Assembly (NCBI GenBank): GCA_021787735.1
Contig: JAJYLL010000014.1
Location: 1-60,003, forward strand
Reading direction: 5' to 3'
Length of the DNA: 60,003 bases
From: Acidobacteriota bacterium
GTDB taxonomy: Bacteria; Acidobacteriota; Terriglobia; UBA7540
The notes below the pieces were generated by a model that was not told where the DNA came from, made no database searches, and saw only the letters and a program-made list of their open reading frames with translations. Position numbers and translations under genes: made by a program. Shown here piece by piece: positions 25,422 through 34,928 of this stretch. Each line of letters begins with the position of its first letter. The stretch's first letter is position 1.

Positions 25422-27530
25422 ATGCGACGCAGACCTTCGAAGAAAAAAGAACCTTTGCTCGATACCGCCGGCCTTCAGGGACAGATCGCGGGTGTACGGG
25501 GCGCGATTTACGTGCTTCAGGATCAGACACCCTTTGGGCGGGCTTCCGGAAATAGACCTGCTGCGAAGTCAACCGGCCTCGACTCCCCTGCGCGCGATGT
25601 TTTTGGCGACGACGGTGGACGGACTGCATCTGGGGATGCTTGTTATTGGCTATTTCATGCTTTCAAATATGCAGAGGCGGGCATGACCATCCTTGACGTT
25701 GAAGGCCAGATCACAATGCAGAATGATGCCCACAGGGATTTGCTTGGTTATACCGATGCTGATTTGACAGGCAAAACGCCTGGCCATTATCTGGAGGGGG
25801 GGCGGGGCGAATTTGGCCGGATCATGGACGACCTGTTCCAGCAAGGGTCCTATTCTGGCGGGGCCAGGTGCCGCTCCAAAGGGGGATTTTGGGCGGATGT
25901 GGAACTATCGGCAACAGTTATTCGCAACCACAGGGGAGACATCGCTGGTTACACGATGTTCATGCTGGACGTCACCGAGAAGAAGCGGATGGAAGGGCAA
26001 CTTCGTGAAAGTGAAGAACGGTTTAACGCATTCATGAACAGCGGTTCTGTTGTGGCCTCGATGCGAGACGCCAAGGGCCGTTATGTCTACGTTAACCGGG
26101 CTTACGAAGAATCGGCTGGTTTGCCCTCGAGCGAGATTCTGGGCAGAACTCCTTATAACGTATGGGCCCCCGAAACCGCGACTGAACTTAGCGAGAATAA
26201 CCAGAAGGTGCTCTCCGCTGGCCGTGTGATGGAGTTACACGAAAAAACGGTCAATCTCGCGGGCGGATCCAGGGAATGGTTGTCGATCAAGTTTCCTTTT
26301 CTTGATCGAAAAGGGGATGTGTTTGTCGGTAGTGTGTCACTCGACATCACGGAAAGGAACAGCCTGGAAGAGCAACTCCGCCAGTCCCAAAAGATGGAGG
26401 CTGTGGGCCGCCTGGCAGGCGGAATCGCCCACGATTTTAACAACCTGCTGACCATCATTACCGGTTACTCCGAACTTTTGCTGGGATCCCCCACGCTTGA
26501 TCCGGACCATCGGGCCAAGATTCTGGAACTTAAGAAGGCAGGTGATCGCGCAGCCTTGCTGACACGGCAACTTCTGGCGTTCAGTCGCAAGCAGGTCCTG
26601 GCTCCGCGAGTGCTGAACCTGAATTCGGTTGTTGAGAACCTGCAGAAAATGATCCAGCGTCTGATTGGTGAAGACATTGAGTTTGCGACCATTCCGCGCA
26701 CACCCTTGAATAGGGTGAAAGCGGACCCTGGCCAGGTTGAGCAGATCATCATGAATCTGGTGGTGAACGCACGCGATGCCATGCCCAAAGGGGGAAGGCT
26801 GACCATTGAAACCGCCAATGTTGAGTTCGACGCCGAGTATGCCCGGTCGCATGTGCCCAGCGTGCCGGGGTATTATGTGATGGTTGCGGTCAGCGACACA
26901 GGAACGGGGATAGACCCTGAAACACAAAAGCATATCTTTGAGCCGTTCTTTACCACGAAGGAAACCGGTAAGGGAACTGGCCTAGGCCTTGCCACTGTTT
27001 ATGGAATCGTCAAACAGAGCGGTGGGTTCATCTGGGTTTACAGTGAGCAGGGAGTGGGCAGTGTTTTCAAGATATACTTCCCGTGCGTTATGGAACAGAT
27101 GGAGTCGATGCCGGAAGCCCGTCAGGTTACGGACCGGTTCCGAGGAAGAGAAACGATATTGGTTGCTGAGGATGAGGCAGCCCTTCGAACTTTGATTTGT
27201 GAAACTCTCAGAGTCCACGGATACACGGTGCTGGAAGCCTCCGACGGCATTAACGCAGTTCGCCGCAGTGAGCGCTACCACAAGCCGATTCATCTGCTGA
27301 TTGCTGATGTTGTAATGCCCCGGATGAGCGGACGTGAACTGGCCAGCCGTATTACGTCGGCCCGGCCGGAAACAGGAGTTCTCTATATCTCCGGATACAC
27401 GGACGACGCAATTCTCCATCACGGTGTTCTTGATCCCAACACAGCATTCCTGCAGAAGCCGTTCACTCCGACTTCGCTGGTCAGGAAGGTCCGACTGGTG
27501 ATCAGCCAGAACAGGGTCGGGCAGCATTAA
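25422..27530 (+). CDS. Hybrid PAS histidine kinase with receiver domain
   Basis: 702 residues, no membrane segment or signal, so a soluble cytosolic sensor. Order: a poorly conserved ~75-residue start, PAS-1 (~80-195, [16 protein letters not shown] to [14 protein letters not shown]), PAS-2 (~205-320, [15 protein letters not shown] to [14 protein letters not shown]), HisKA with [18 protein letters not shown] (phospho-His), HATPase with [20 protein letters not shown] and [12 protein letters not shown], then a C-terminal receiver (~585-695) with AEDEAALR, the phospho-Asp in [13 protein letters not shown] and a Lys in FLQKPF. NtrB-like HDFNNLL kinases of this kind often sense redox or small ligands. 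No cognate regulator is beside it. Start ATG 25422 is not well supported. Confidence 0.9.
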   Translation: MRRRPSKKKEPLLDTAGLQGQIAGVRGAIYVLQDQTPFGRASGNRPAAKSTGLDSPARDVFGDDGGRTASGDACYWLFHAFKYAEAGMTILDVEGQITMQNDAHRDLLGYTDADLTGKTPGHYLEGGRGEFGRIMDDLFQQGSYSGGARCRSKGGFWADVELSATVIRNHRGDIAGYTMFMLDVTEKKRMEGQLRESEERFNAFMNSGSVVASMRDAKGRYVYVNRAYEESAGLPSSEILGRTPYNVWAPETATELSENNQKVLSAGRVMELHEKTVNLAGGSREWLSIKFPFLDRKGDVFVGSVSLDITERNSLEEQLRQSQKMEAVGRLAGGIAHDFNNLLTIITGYSELLLGSPTLDPDHRAKILELKKAGDRAALLTRQLLAFSRKQVLAPRVLNLNSVVENLQKMIQRLIGEDIEFATIPRTPLNRVKADPGQVEQIIMNLVVNARDAMPKGGRLTIETANVEFDAEYARSHVPSVPGYYVMVAVSDTGTGIDPETQKHIFEPFFTTKETGKGTGLGLATVYGIVKQSGGFIWVYSEQGVGSVFKIYFPCVMEQMESMPEARQVTDRFRGRETILVAEDEAALRTLICETLRVHGYTVLEASDGINAVRRSERYHKPIHLLIADVVMPRMSGRELASRITSARPETGVLYISGYTDDAILHHGVLDPNTAFLQKPFTPTSLVRKVRLVISQNRVGQH

Positions 27531-27729
27531 GCCTCCAGAATTGATATCGCCCCTTTCATTCCAATCCTGAAACATCACTCTCCTGCCGATTTTTGCCGCC
27601 GCTTTCCACAAGAATCCCAGAAATGACAAACTCAAATCACAGAGGAAGTGTAGCCTTTTGTAACATTTCTTTAGGAGGATATACGAAACGTCAAGTTCCG
27701 AGGACCGATTCTTAGCGGAGGAAATTGCT

Positions 27730-27758
27730 TTGACAAACGAAAGGAAAGGCATTAAAAA
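27730..27758 (+). promoter_or_regulatory. Promoter of the DeoR-type gene
   Basis: TTGACA (27730-27735), 17-bp spacer and TAAAAC (27753-27758). It is about 43 bp before the start codon. Confidence 0.5.
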
Positions 27759-27800
27759 CTAATCGACTGCAATCTGGCGAATTGGAAGGAAAAGAGCATT

Positions 27801-28562
27801 ATGCTGGCCGAAGAACGGCGACGGGCAATTCTGGAAATAATGGCGCGCGAAGGCCGGGTGCTGGTACGCGAACTGGCCGACCGCTTCAATACTTCACACG
27901 TTACGATTCGCAACGATCTGAAAATATTACATGCGGAAGGGCTTATCCAGCGCGCGCATGGCGGCGGGTTGCCGGCTGGCGGCGGGACGCTCATCGATCC
28001 CAGCTTGAAGGAAAAGGAAAGCCTTCATCAGGAGGAAAAGCGCAGGATAGGAGATGCTGCGGCGGCCATGGTGCAGGAAGGGCAATCCATATTGCTGGAT
28101 TCCGGAACCACGACCACTGCGGTGGCCCGGGCGTTGCGCCAGCATCGCGATCTGACGATTATTACTAACGCAGTTAACATTGCTGCCGAGCTCGCCCCGA
28201 CCCAGATGGAATTAATCCTGACTGGCGGAATTCTTCGGGAAAGATCATTTTCGCTAGTGGGCCCGCTTGCTGAAGAGACGCTCAGACAGTTGCAGGCGGA
28301 CATTCTGTTTATTGGTGTTGACGGGTTTGACGTTGAATACGGCCTGACTACACCGAACCTGCTGGAAGCTAAAGTGAACCGCGTGATGGTTGAGATCGCC
28401 AGGCGCGTGGTGATGGTCTGTGATTCCAGCAAGTTCGGGCGGCGCAGTCTGTGCCTGATCGTGCCGCCTGGGTCGATCGATGAGATCATCACGGACTCGA
28501 GCATCGCAAAGAGCGAACTACGGGCGTTGGAAAAAACCGGGATCAAGGTGACGGTTGCATAG
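27801..28562 (+). CDS. DeoR/GlpR-family transcriptional regulator
   Basis: 253 residues. N-terminal winged HTH: AEERRRAILEIMAREGRVLV and ELADRFNTSHVTIRNDLKIL, then LIQRAHGGGLP. The C-terminal DeoRC sensor domain has ILLDSGTTTTAVARAL (phosphosugar-binding), TIITNAVNIAAEL, ILTGGILRERSFSLVGP and FIGVDGFDVEYGLTTPN, close to AgaR and GlpR. Such proteins repress sugar catabolic genes and respond to a phosphorylated intermediate. No sugar operon is directly adjacent. aaggaaaag upstream supports ATG 27801. Confidence 0.9.
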   Translation: MLAEERRRAILEIMAREGRVLVRELADRFNTSHVTIRNDLKILHAEGLIQRAHGGGLPAGGGTLIDPSLKEKESLHQEEKRRIGDAAAAMVQEGQSILLDSGTTTTAVARALRQHRDLTIITNAVNIAAELAPTQMELILTGGILRERSFSLVGPLAEETLRQLQADILFIGVDGFDVEYGLTTPNLLEAKVNRVMVEIARRVVMVCDSSKFGRRSLCLIVPPGSIDEIITDSSIAKSELRALEKTGIKVTVA

Positions 28563-28868
28563 GTAGCGGCATTGCCTCTCCAGACAGGAAGGAATCTGAG
28601 TTCTGAAGTCCTGCAAGCAGTTATCTCCTCGCCGTTTGCTAACACTTCTGGATAATTTTGCGCTTTTATAGTTCGGTAGTTTCATTTTACAGCCGTCACC
28701 ACATGGCGCTTCTCAAGGGCCGCTGTGTTGGGTGATGCGCGCAGCGCTGATTGGACTGGCCCACCAACGACCCCCCCTGTTTTGATGGTATCGTGGTTGG
28801 CGTGCATTCTTGACGGTCCTACGGCCCGCCGATAAAATGGAGAGTTCCTCTGTCCGTGTGATATCAAT
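28563..28868. other. Intergenic region, DeoR gene to cysS
   Basis: 306 bp. The only clear element is the cysS promoter at its end. No T-box leader or terminator was seen, and no gene. Confidence 0.5.
28810..28838 (+). promoter_or_regulatory. Promoter of cysS
   Basis: TTGACG (28810-28815), 17-bp spacer and TAAAAT (28833-28838), each 5 of 6 to consensus, 30 bp before the start codon. The implied leader is only ~24 nt. Confidence 0.6.
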
Positions 28869-30365
28869 ATGATGACTCTCCGCATCTACAACACGCTGGC
28901 AGGCAGGGTAGAAGATTTCCAACCAATAGAAGATAAGAAGGTTCGGATTTACACCTGCGGCCTCACGGTTTACGGGTATGCCCACATTGGCAACTACCGC
29001 ACTTTTGTCTTTCAGGATGTCCTGAGACGTTTCCTGCGGTACCAGGGTTACGAAGTTGTGCAAGTGATGAACCTAACTGATGTGGATGACAAGACGATCC
29101 GTAACGCCAAGGCTGCCGGTCTCAGCCTGCGCGATTACACCGACCGATATATTGAGGCCTTCGACATTGACCGCCAGCTCTTGAGCCTGGAAAAGCCGGA
29201 AATTGTGGTTCGAGCTACGGACCACATTGACGATATGGTGAAGTTGATCCAGACGCTCGAACAAAAAGGCTACGCCTACAAGAGGGAAGGTTCCTACTAC
29301 TTCCGGGTCGAAAAGTTTTCAGATTACGGCAAACTTTCAAAGATTGATCTTTCCGGGATTCGAGCCGGTGTGCGCGTTGACGCCGACGAGTACGACAAAG
29401 CCAATGTTCGTGACTTTGTCCTGTGGAAAGCCGCCAAGGAAGGCGAGCCCTTCTGGGACACTCCGCTGGGTCCAGGGCGGCCTGGCTGGCACATCGAGTG
29501 CTCGGTGATGTCGATGAAATATCTGGGTGAGACGTTTGACATTCACTCGGGCGGAGTCGATCTCGTCTTTCCTCACCACGAAAATGAAATTGCCCAGAGC
29601 GAAGCGGCAACGGGCAAGCCCTTTGTGCGGTACTGGTTGCACGGTGAGCACCTGGTGGTCAACGGCGAAAAAATGTCCAAATCGCTGGGCAATGTGTACA
29701 CTTTGCGCGACTTGATTGCCAAGGGATTTCGGCCTACTGCGATCCGCTACCTGCTGGCGTCTGTCCCTTATCGAAGCATTCTGAACTTCACTTTCGAAGG
29801 CTTGCAGCAGGCGCGGCACTCTATGGAGCGACTCAGGAATTTTCATTATCGGCTGACAAAGGAAGCGTTTCCCGCAGGCAAGAGCGAAGACCTTGAGCAG
29901 GTAGCCGCGAGTGGGCGCAGGAGTTTCGAAGAGGCGCTGGCCGACAATCTGAACACGGCTGAAGCCTTGGCGGCCATATTTGAGATGGTCCGCGAAGGTA
30001 ACACGGCCATGGACCAGGGCAAGTTCTTCGACGGGAACCGCGAAGCGTTCCTGGATACGCTCGGGCGATGGGACCAGATCTTCGCCGTGCTTGAAGACAA
30101 TGATCAGGCAAAGCTCAGGCAATTTGGTTTAGTGAAAGGCGAGCAGAAAGTTTCATTGGAAGAAGTCCCCGTCCCGAACGGCGAAGCGAAGAAGATGCTG
30201 GTTGAAACGTTAAACGACGAGGAAATTGAGAAGCGAATCGCCGAACGCGAAGAAGCTAGGCGCGGCAGGGATTTTAAGCATGCGGACCAGATCCGCAATG
30301 ACCTCCTGAAAAGTGGGATTTTGCTGGAGGACACAAAGGCGGGTGCCCGCTGGAAGCGGATGTGA
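28869..30365 (+). CDS. cysS: Cysteine--tRNA ligase
   Basis: 498 residues, class Ia synthetase charging tRNA-Cys. The zinc Cys 30 and the HIGH motif appear as CGLTVYGYAHIGN; most family members read CGPTVYDxxHIGN, so the P and D are changed. Other signatures: WHIECSVM, GGVDLVFPHHENEIAQSEA (zinc Cys/His/Glu), WLHGEHLVVNGEKMSKSLGN with the KMSKS loop. The C-terminal helical tRNA-binding region holds AERAEEARRGRDFKHADQIR in slightly variant form. Two adjacent ATGs; no Shine-Dalgarno is obvious. First gene of a plus-strand run with an aminotransferase, yraN and galT. Confidence 0.95.
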   Translation: MMTLRIYNTLAGRVEDFQPIEDKKVRIYTCGLTVYGYAHIGNYRTFVFQDVLRRFLRYQGYEVVQVMNLTDVDDKTIRNAKAAGLSLRDYTDRYIEAFDIDRQLLSLEKPEIVVRATDHIDDMVKLIQTLEQKGYAYKREGSYYFRVEKFSDYGKLSKIDLSGIRAGVRVDADEYDKANVRDFVLWKAAKEGEPFWDTPLGPGRPGWHIECSVMSMKYLGETFDIHSGGVDLVFPHHENEIAQSEAATGKPFVRYWLHGEHLVVNGEKMSKSLGNVYTLRDLIAKGFRPTAIRYLLASVPYRSILNFTFEGLQQARHSMERLRNFHYRLTKEAFPAGKSEDLEQVAASGRRSFEEALADNLNTAEALAAIFEMVREGNTAMDQGKFFDGNREAFLDTLGRWDQIFAVLEDNDQAKLRQFGLVKGEQKVSLEEVPVPNGEAKKMLVETLNDEEIEKRIAEREEARRGRDFKHADQIRNDLLKSGILLEDTKAGARWKRM

Positions 30366-30472
30366 TGCCTGTTCCCGGCCGTTCCTGACCTGACTCATTG
30401 CTTGTGAAGTCATTTCTCCCCCGCGTCCTGCACGAGCAAGATCGATTATGAGGACGCTGCCAAGGAAGCGTT

Positions 30473-31801
30473 ATGAAAAACGGATTGCCTGAAATTAAGA
30501 CGCCTCTGCCAGGGCCTGAGGCAAAGAAAGTTCTGGATTTGGACCATCGTCTGGTTTCACCGTCGTATGGCCGCGATTACCCGATGGTGGCCAAACGCGG
30601 CAGCGGCATGATGGTTGAGGATGTGGACGGAAATATCTTTCTGGATTTCAGCGCCGGCATTGCCTCTGTATCTACTGGCCACTGCCACCCCGACGTTGTG
30701 AAAGCGATCCAGCAACAGGCTGAAACGCTGATTCACATGTCGGGAACGGACTTCTACTATCCGCTGCTGACCCAGCTTGCCGAAAAGATCACTTCCATTA
30801 CTCCGGGCGATTTCCCCAAGCGCGTTCACTTTGCCAATTCCGGAACGGAAGGCATCGAGGCGGCCATGAAACTGGCACGTTATCACACGCGCCGTCACCG
30901 CTTTATTGCCTTCTTTGGATGTTTTCATGGTCGTACGTTCGGATCCCTTTCGTTGACGGCCAGCAAGTCGGTGCAGCGGAACGGGTTTGGTCCGCTGCTT
31001 TCCGGTGTCAGCCATGTTCCTTATCCGAACCCTTATCGCTGCCCGAACCGCCACCCGGCCGGCGACTGCGATTGCAGCGGAGTGGAAGCGATCAAAAGGC
31101 TTTTCAAAACGTCAGTTCCTGCTGAAGAGGTTGCGGCCGTTGTCGTTGAGCCGATCCAGGGGGAAGGCGGTTACATTGTGCCGCCGGACAACTTTCTTCC
31201 CGAACTCCGCAAGCTGACCGAACAGTACGGCATTCTGTTGATCGCCGACGAGGTTCAGAGTGGCATGGGACGCACCGGTCGCATGTGGGCATGCGAGCAT
31301 ACGGGCCTTGTACCGGACATTCTGGTGACGGCGAAGGGTATTGCGTCTGGAATGCCGCTGGGTCTGACGGTCGCGCGCGCCGACATCATGAATTGGCCGC
31401 CGGGCGCTCATGCTTCAACGTTTGGAGGGAATCCCGTAGCGTGCGCTGCGGCGCTTGAAACCATTCGCCTGCTGGAAGAAAAGTACGTTGCAAACTCTGA
31501 CAGGATGGGGCGGCACATTCTGGACCGCCTGCAGGGCTGGCCTGCCAAGTACCGCCATGTTGGTAACGTCCGCGGCAAGGGCCTGATGATTGGCGTTGAA
31601 CTGGTCAAAGACCAGACAAGCCGCGAGCCGTATCCTCAATTGCGCCAAAAAGTGATTCAGCGAGCTTTCGAGTTGGGTGTGTTGCTGCTGGGCTGCGGCG
31701 AGAGCACCATCCGGCTGATGCCGCCTCTGATTGTGGAAAAGTATCAGGCAGACTTCGCCATTGACGTGCTGGAACGGGTAATCGAAGAAGCGTCAAAATA
31801 G
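30473..31801 (+). CDS. Class III (acetylornithine/GABA-type) aminotransferase
   Basis: 442 residues, PLP-dependent, fold type I. Visible parts: VDGNIFLDFSAGIASVSTGH, HFANSGTEGIEAAMKLAR (PLP phosphate), FFGCFHGRTFGSLSLTASK, VVVEPIQGEGGYIVPP, LLIADEVQSGMGRTGRMWA with the PLP-binding Asp, and VTAKGIASGMPLG with the Schiff-base Lys. Closest in style to the acetylornithine aminotransferase family/4-aminobutyrate enzymes that accept omega-amino acids. Not beside arg genes, so a catabolic role (GABA, lysine or ornithine) is at least as likely. aaggaag upstream supports the ATG. Confidence 0.88.
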   Translation: MKNGLPEIKTPLPGPEAKKVLDLDHRLVSPSYGRDYPMVAKRGSGMMVEDVDGNIFLDFSAGIASVSTGHCHPDVVKAIQQQAETLIHMSGTDFYYPLLTQLAEKITSITPGDFPKRVHFANSGTEGIEAAMKLARYHTRRHRFIAFFGCFHGRTFGSLSLTASKSVQRNGFGPLLSGVSHVPYPNPYRCPNRHPAGDCDCSGVEAIKRLFKTSVPAEEVAAVVVEPIQGEGGYIVPPDNFLPELRKLTEQYGILLIADEVQSGMGRTGRMWACEHTGLVPDILVTAKGIASGMPLGLTVARADIMNWPPGAHASTFGGNPVACAAALETIRLLEEKYVANSDRMGRHILDRLQGWPAKYRHVGNVRGKGLMIGVELVKDQTSREPYPQLRQKVIQRAFELGVLLLGCGESTIRLMPPLIVEKYQADFAIDVLERVIEEASK

Positions 31802-31813
31802 GACCCTGAGACA

Positions 31814-32284
31814 TTGGACTGGGTTGCACATCTGGTCTACGCTGTGTTGTTGAGGCGAGAGCGGCGACGCGCAGGGCTTGCCAGTCGCGACTTGCAGAAC
31901 CACAGGGCGGGCGAAAAAGCCCGGCACTTGCAGGTAGGCGCACGTGGTGAGACGCTAGCTTATTGGTACCTCCGCCATGCGGGATACTCCATTGTTGCCC
32001 GGAATCGGAGGCCTCAATCCCGGTCGGGCGAACTGGATATGGTTGGCTGGGACGGACCCGTACTGGTTTTTGTTGAAGTGAAGACTCGGACCGGCGAAGA
32101 GGCCGGCCCGCCGGAGATGGCTCTGGGCCGTGACCAGCAGAGACGGATCGTAAGAGGAGCGCGGGAATATATGCGGCGGCTGAAACGGAAGCCGGCCGGC
32201 TACCGGTTTGATATTGCGAGCGTCTTTTGGGACCCTGAACTGGGGTACCGCGTCCGGGTGATCAAGGACGCGTTCAGGGAATAA
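31814..32284 (+). CDS. YraN/UPF0102 family nuclease-like protein
   Basis: 156 residues from TTG 31814, 12 bp after the aminotransferase stop. The core is the UPF0102 endonuclease-like fold: GARGETLAYWYLRHAGYSIVARNRR split here by a short variant, SGELDMVGWDGPVLVFVEVKTR with the D-x(n)-E-x-K pattern of restriction-like nucleases, and RRIVRGAREYMRR. The ~38-residue N-terminal extension is rich in Arg. Biological role unsettled. Followed by galT 52 bp downstream. Confidence 0.85.
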   Translation: MDWVAHLVYAVLLRRERRRAGLASRDLQNHRAGEKARHLQVGARGETLAYWYLRHAGYSIVARNRRPQSRSGELDMVGWDGPVLVFVEVKTRTGEEAGPPEMALGRDQQRRIVRGAREYMRRLKRKPAGYRFDIASVFWDPELGYRVRVIKDAFRE

Positions 32285-32336
32285 CAAGGGCCCATTATCT
32301 GCAGCCCGGAAGAGTGTGGTCTAAGGAGCGACAACT

Positions 32337-33350
32337 TTGCCTGAGCTTAGGAAAGACCCCATTACCGGCCGCTGGGTGATCATCGCTACAGAGCGTGCCA
32401 AGAGACCCACCGATTTTGTTCGGGAAAAGGTTCAGATTCGAGGTTCGGGTTTCTGCCCCTTCTGTTACGGAAACGAGTCGAAAACCCCCCCGGAAATCAT
32501 TGCCTACCGCAGTGACGGAAGCCTTCGCAACGCACCCGGATGGTCATTGCGGGTGGTGTCCAACAAGTTCCCGGCCCTGGGCATCGAAGGCTCACTGAAT
32601 CGGCAGGGCGAAGGCCTCTATGACAAGATGAGCGGCATCGGCGCTCATGAGGTCATCATTGAAACTCCGGACCACCATAAGACCCTGGCCATGCTTTCGC
32701 CGCGTCAGATTGAAGACGTCCTTTGGGCGTACCGCGACCGCATCCTGGACCTGAAGAAAGACCGCCGCTTCAAGTACATCATGATTTTCAAAAACCACGG
32801 GGAAGCTGCGGGCGCATCGCTTGAGCACACGCACTCGCAACTGATTGCCTTGCCGGTTGTACCGAAGCGCGTGCTTGAGGAAACAGGCGGCGCGCGGGAT
32901 TACTTCAACTTCAAGGAGCGCTGCATCTTTTGCGACATCATTCGGCAGGAAACGGAAAGCGGTATCCGCGTGATTGCCGATACGCCGGCGTTCATTGCGG
33001 TTGCTCCATTTGCACCGCGGTTTCCATTTGAAATTTGGATCATGCCCCGCGTGCACCAGTCCGCGTTTGAGGACTCACAGAAGCAGGAGTTTGAACAGTT
33101 AGCTGTGATGTTGAAAGATATGCTGATGCGGCTGGACAAGGTGCTCGACTACCCGGCGTACAATTACATCATTCACACTTCACCCATCCCGGAGAGCCCC
33201 AACGAGCATTACCACTGGCATCTGGAAATCATGCCCAAGCTCACCAAGATTGCCGGGTTTGAGTGGGGCACGGGCTTCCACATTAATCCCACCCCGCCGG
33301 AAGAGTCCGCAAAATTCCTGCGCGAAGCACAGGTGGAACTGACTTCCTGA
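32337..33350 (+). CDS. galT: Galactose-1-phosphate uridylyltransferase family protein
   Basis: 337 residues from TTG 32337, with aaggag about 8 nt upstream. HIT-superfamily nucleotidyltransferase. PxxGRWVIIATERAKRP at the start, a zinc pair FCPFC, VVSNKFPAL, GAHEVIIETPDHHKT, and FKNHGEAAGASLEHTHSQ with the His-x-His-Ser-Gln active site, plus a second zinc-type CIFC. It moves UMP (or possibly AMP/ADP-type groups in related enzymes) between UDP-glucose and hexose-1-phosphate. No galK or galE is nearby, so it may serve general sugar-nucleotide metabolism. Confidence 0.88.
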   Translation: MPELRKDPITGRWVIIATERAKRPTDFVREKVQIRGSGFCPFCYGNESKTPPEIIAYRSDGSLRNAPGWSLRVVSNKFPALGIEGSLNRQGEGLYDKMSGIGAHEVIIETPDHHKTLAMLSPRQIEDVLWAYRDRILDLKKDRRFKYIMIFKNHGEAAGASLEHTHSQLIALPVVPKRVLEETGGARDYFNFKERCIFCDIIRQETESGIRVIADTPAFIAVAPFAPRFPFEIWIMPRVHQSAFEDSQKQEFEQLAVMLKDMLMRLDKVLDYPAYNYIIHTSPIPESPNEHYHWHLEIMPKLTKIAGFEWGTGFHINPTPPEESAKFLREAQVELTS

Positions 33351-33415
33351 AGAGCCGCAGGCAGCGCCACCAGAGCGGCACTACCTGTTTTGAGCAGCAA
33401 TATTCTGCAGCCTGC

Positions 33416-34864
33416 TTACACGTTTTCCGGAACAACGAACGGGGCGCGATAACCGCGGTCGCCGTCACGCAGAATCAGAGCAGCTTCTCTGTCCCCGATG
33501 ACCTCTTCGGTCGAGGGGTCGAATTGGAGTGCGCGACCCACACGGTAGGAAGCGTTGGCCAGTTGCATCAGGCCTGCAGAAACATAGGCTTCTTCAATGG
33601 GCGCGTCCAGGTCCTTGGAGTTGCGTGAGCGAATGCAGTCGATCCAATTCTGGAAATTCCTCACGGTATCATCGTTATGCCTGCTCTCCTCAGTAGGGCC
33701 AGGTTCCTGCCCTTCACCCATCCACGTGCGCCAGGTCTGAGCGTCCTCATCACCCATCGACAGATACCCTTTCGTGCCGTAGAAAATGGCGCCAATTGAG
33801 CTGGGCGCGCCGACCGGAGGCATCTGCCCGGAGGTGGCCGCAGGCCGTTTGGGGACGGCCGTTCCGAGCGACGGAGTGCCAATCTCTGCCTCATGGTTGG
33901 TTATCCAATGGCGAACCTCGAACTCCAGCATTTTGGGTTTGGCATTGGGAATGTAGTACTCGAAGGCAATGTGCAGGGTGTTGGGCGTCTGCTGGTCATC
34001 GTCAAACATAAAATGCCCGCCGATGGCTGAGATTTTGTTGGGGAACCTCATGCCCAGGCCCCAGCGTGCTGCGTCAATCTGATGGATGCCCTGGTTGCCG
34101 ATATCGCCGTTGCCGTACCACCAGAACCAGTGCCAGTTGTAAAGAAAGCGGTTCTTGGTGAACACGTGCTCAGGCGCCGGACCCTGCCACAAGTTGTAAT
34201 CCAGGCCCTCCGGTATTGGGCTTGGAGGCGTGTGGCCAATGGTATTCCTCCATTTGAAGCACAAGCCACGCGCCATGTAGATATCGCCAATCAACCCGTT
34301 GTGCAGCTTTTCCATGGCGCTTTGGTACGCTACGGAAGCGCGGCATTGCGTGCCGTGCTGAGCAATGCGGTTATATCTCTTTACGGCGCGCAGCAGTTGT
34401 TGACCTTCCCACAAATTGTGCGAACAGGGCTTTTCAACGTAGAAGTCTTTTCCGGCCTGGCTGGCCCAGATTGCCATGAGCGTATGCCAACTGTTGGGGG
34501 TGGCGATGGATACGGCGTCGATCGATTTATCCTCGAACAACTTTCGCAAGTCCTGATAGCCCTTCGGTTTAGGCTTGCCCATTTTTTCAACCTCAGCTAT
34601 CCGCTGGTTCAAAATAGGCATGTAAACATCGCACAATGCCGCTATTTCTACGTTCTGGAGTTGCGCAAGCGCACGGATATGGTCCCTGCCGCGGTCATGC
34701 AGCCCTATCACCGCCACGCGCACGCGGTCGTTGGCGCCCAGCACCCTCGGCGGGACAATTTCAGAAAAGCCCTTCAGGGCCACAAGTCCAGCCGCCGTTG
34801 TGCCGGCTCCGGTCTTGAGAAAATCGCGGCGTGTGATTTCAGATTTCCCCGATCCCTTTGACAT
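33416..34864 (-). CDS. Tat-exported Gfo/Idh/MocA family oxidoreductase
   Basis: 482 residues. Tat signal ITRRDFLKTGAGTTAAG and a hydrophobic run, then the Rossmann domain RVRVAVIGLHDRGRDHI (the usual GxGxxG reads GLHDRG), ALCDVY, SIATPNSWHT and VEKPCSHN (EKP hallmark). C-terminal domain carries WFWWYGNGDIGNQGIHQID. About 30 residues longer than the related protein at 7588-8958. The altered glycine motif may change cofactor binding. Likely a periplasmic sugar or polyol oxidoreductase. Last gene of a minus-strand cluster with a DUF6807-like protein and a xylose-isomerase-like TIM barrel. Confidence 0.85.
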   Translation of the reverse strand: MSKGSGKSEITRRDFLKTGAGTTAAGLVALKGFSEIVPPRVLGANDRVRVAVIGLHDRGRDHIRALAQLQNVEIAALCDVYMPILNQRIAEVEKMGKPKPKGYQDLRKLFEDKSIDAVSIATPNSWHTLMAIWASQAGKDFYVEKPCSHNLWEGQQLLRAVKRYNRIAQHGTQCRASVAYQSAMEKLHNGLIGDIYMARGLCFKWRNTIGHTPPSPIPEGLDYNLWQGPAPEHVFTKNRFLYNWHWFWWYGNGDIGNQGIHQIDAARWGLGMRFPNKISAIGGHFMFDDDQQTPNTLHIAFEYYIPNAKPKMLEFEVRHWITNHEAEIGTPSLGTAVPKRPAATSGQMPPVGAPSSIGAIFYGTKGYLSMGDEDAQTWRTWMGEGQEPGPTEESRHNDDTVRNFQNWIDCIRSRNSKDLDAPIEEAYVSAGLMQLANASYRVGRALQFDPSTEEVIGDREAALILRDGDRGYRAPFVVPENV

Positions 34865-34928
34865 AAGTGCCTCCCTCTGGATTCAGGCTCTTGCAGCCTT
34901 CAATTCGTGTTTGCAAAGATACTACACC

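Noticed and set aside
28563..28868. T-box leader before cysS
   Set aside because: The predicted promoter leaves a ~24-nt leader; no T-box sequence or specifier stem is visible.
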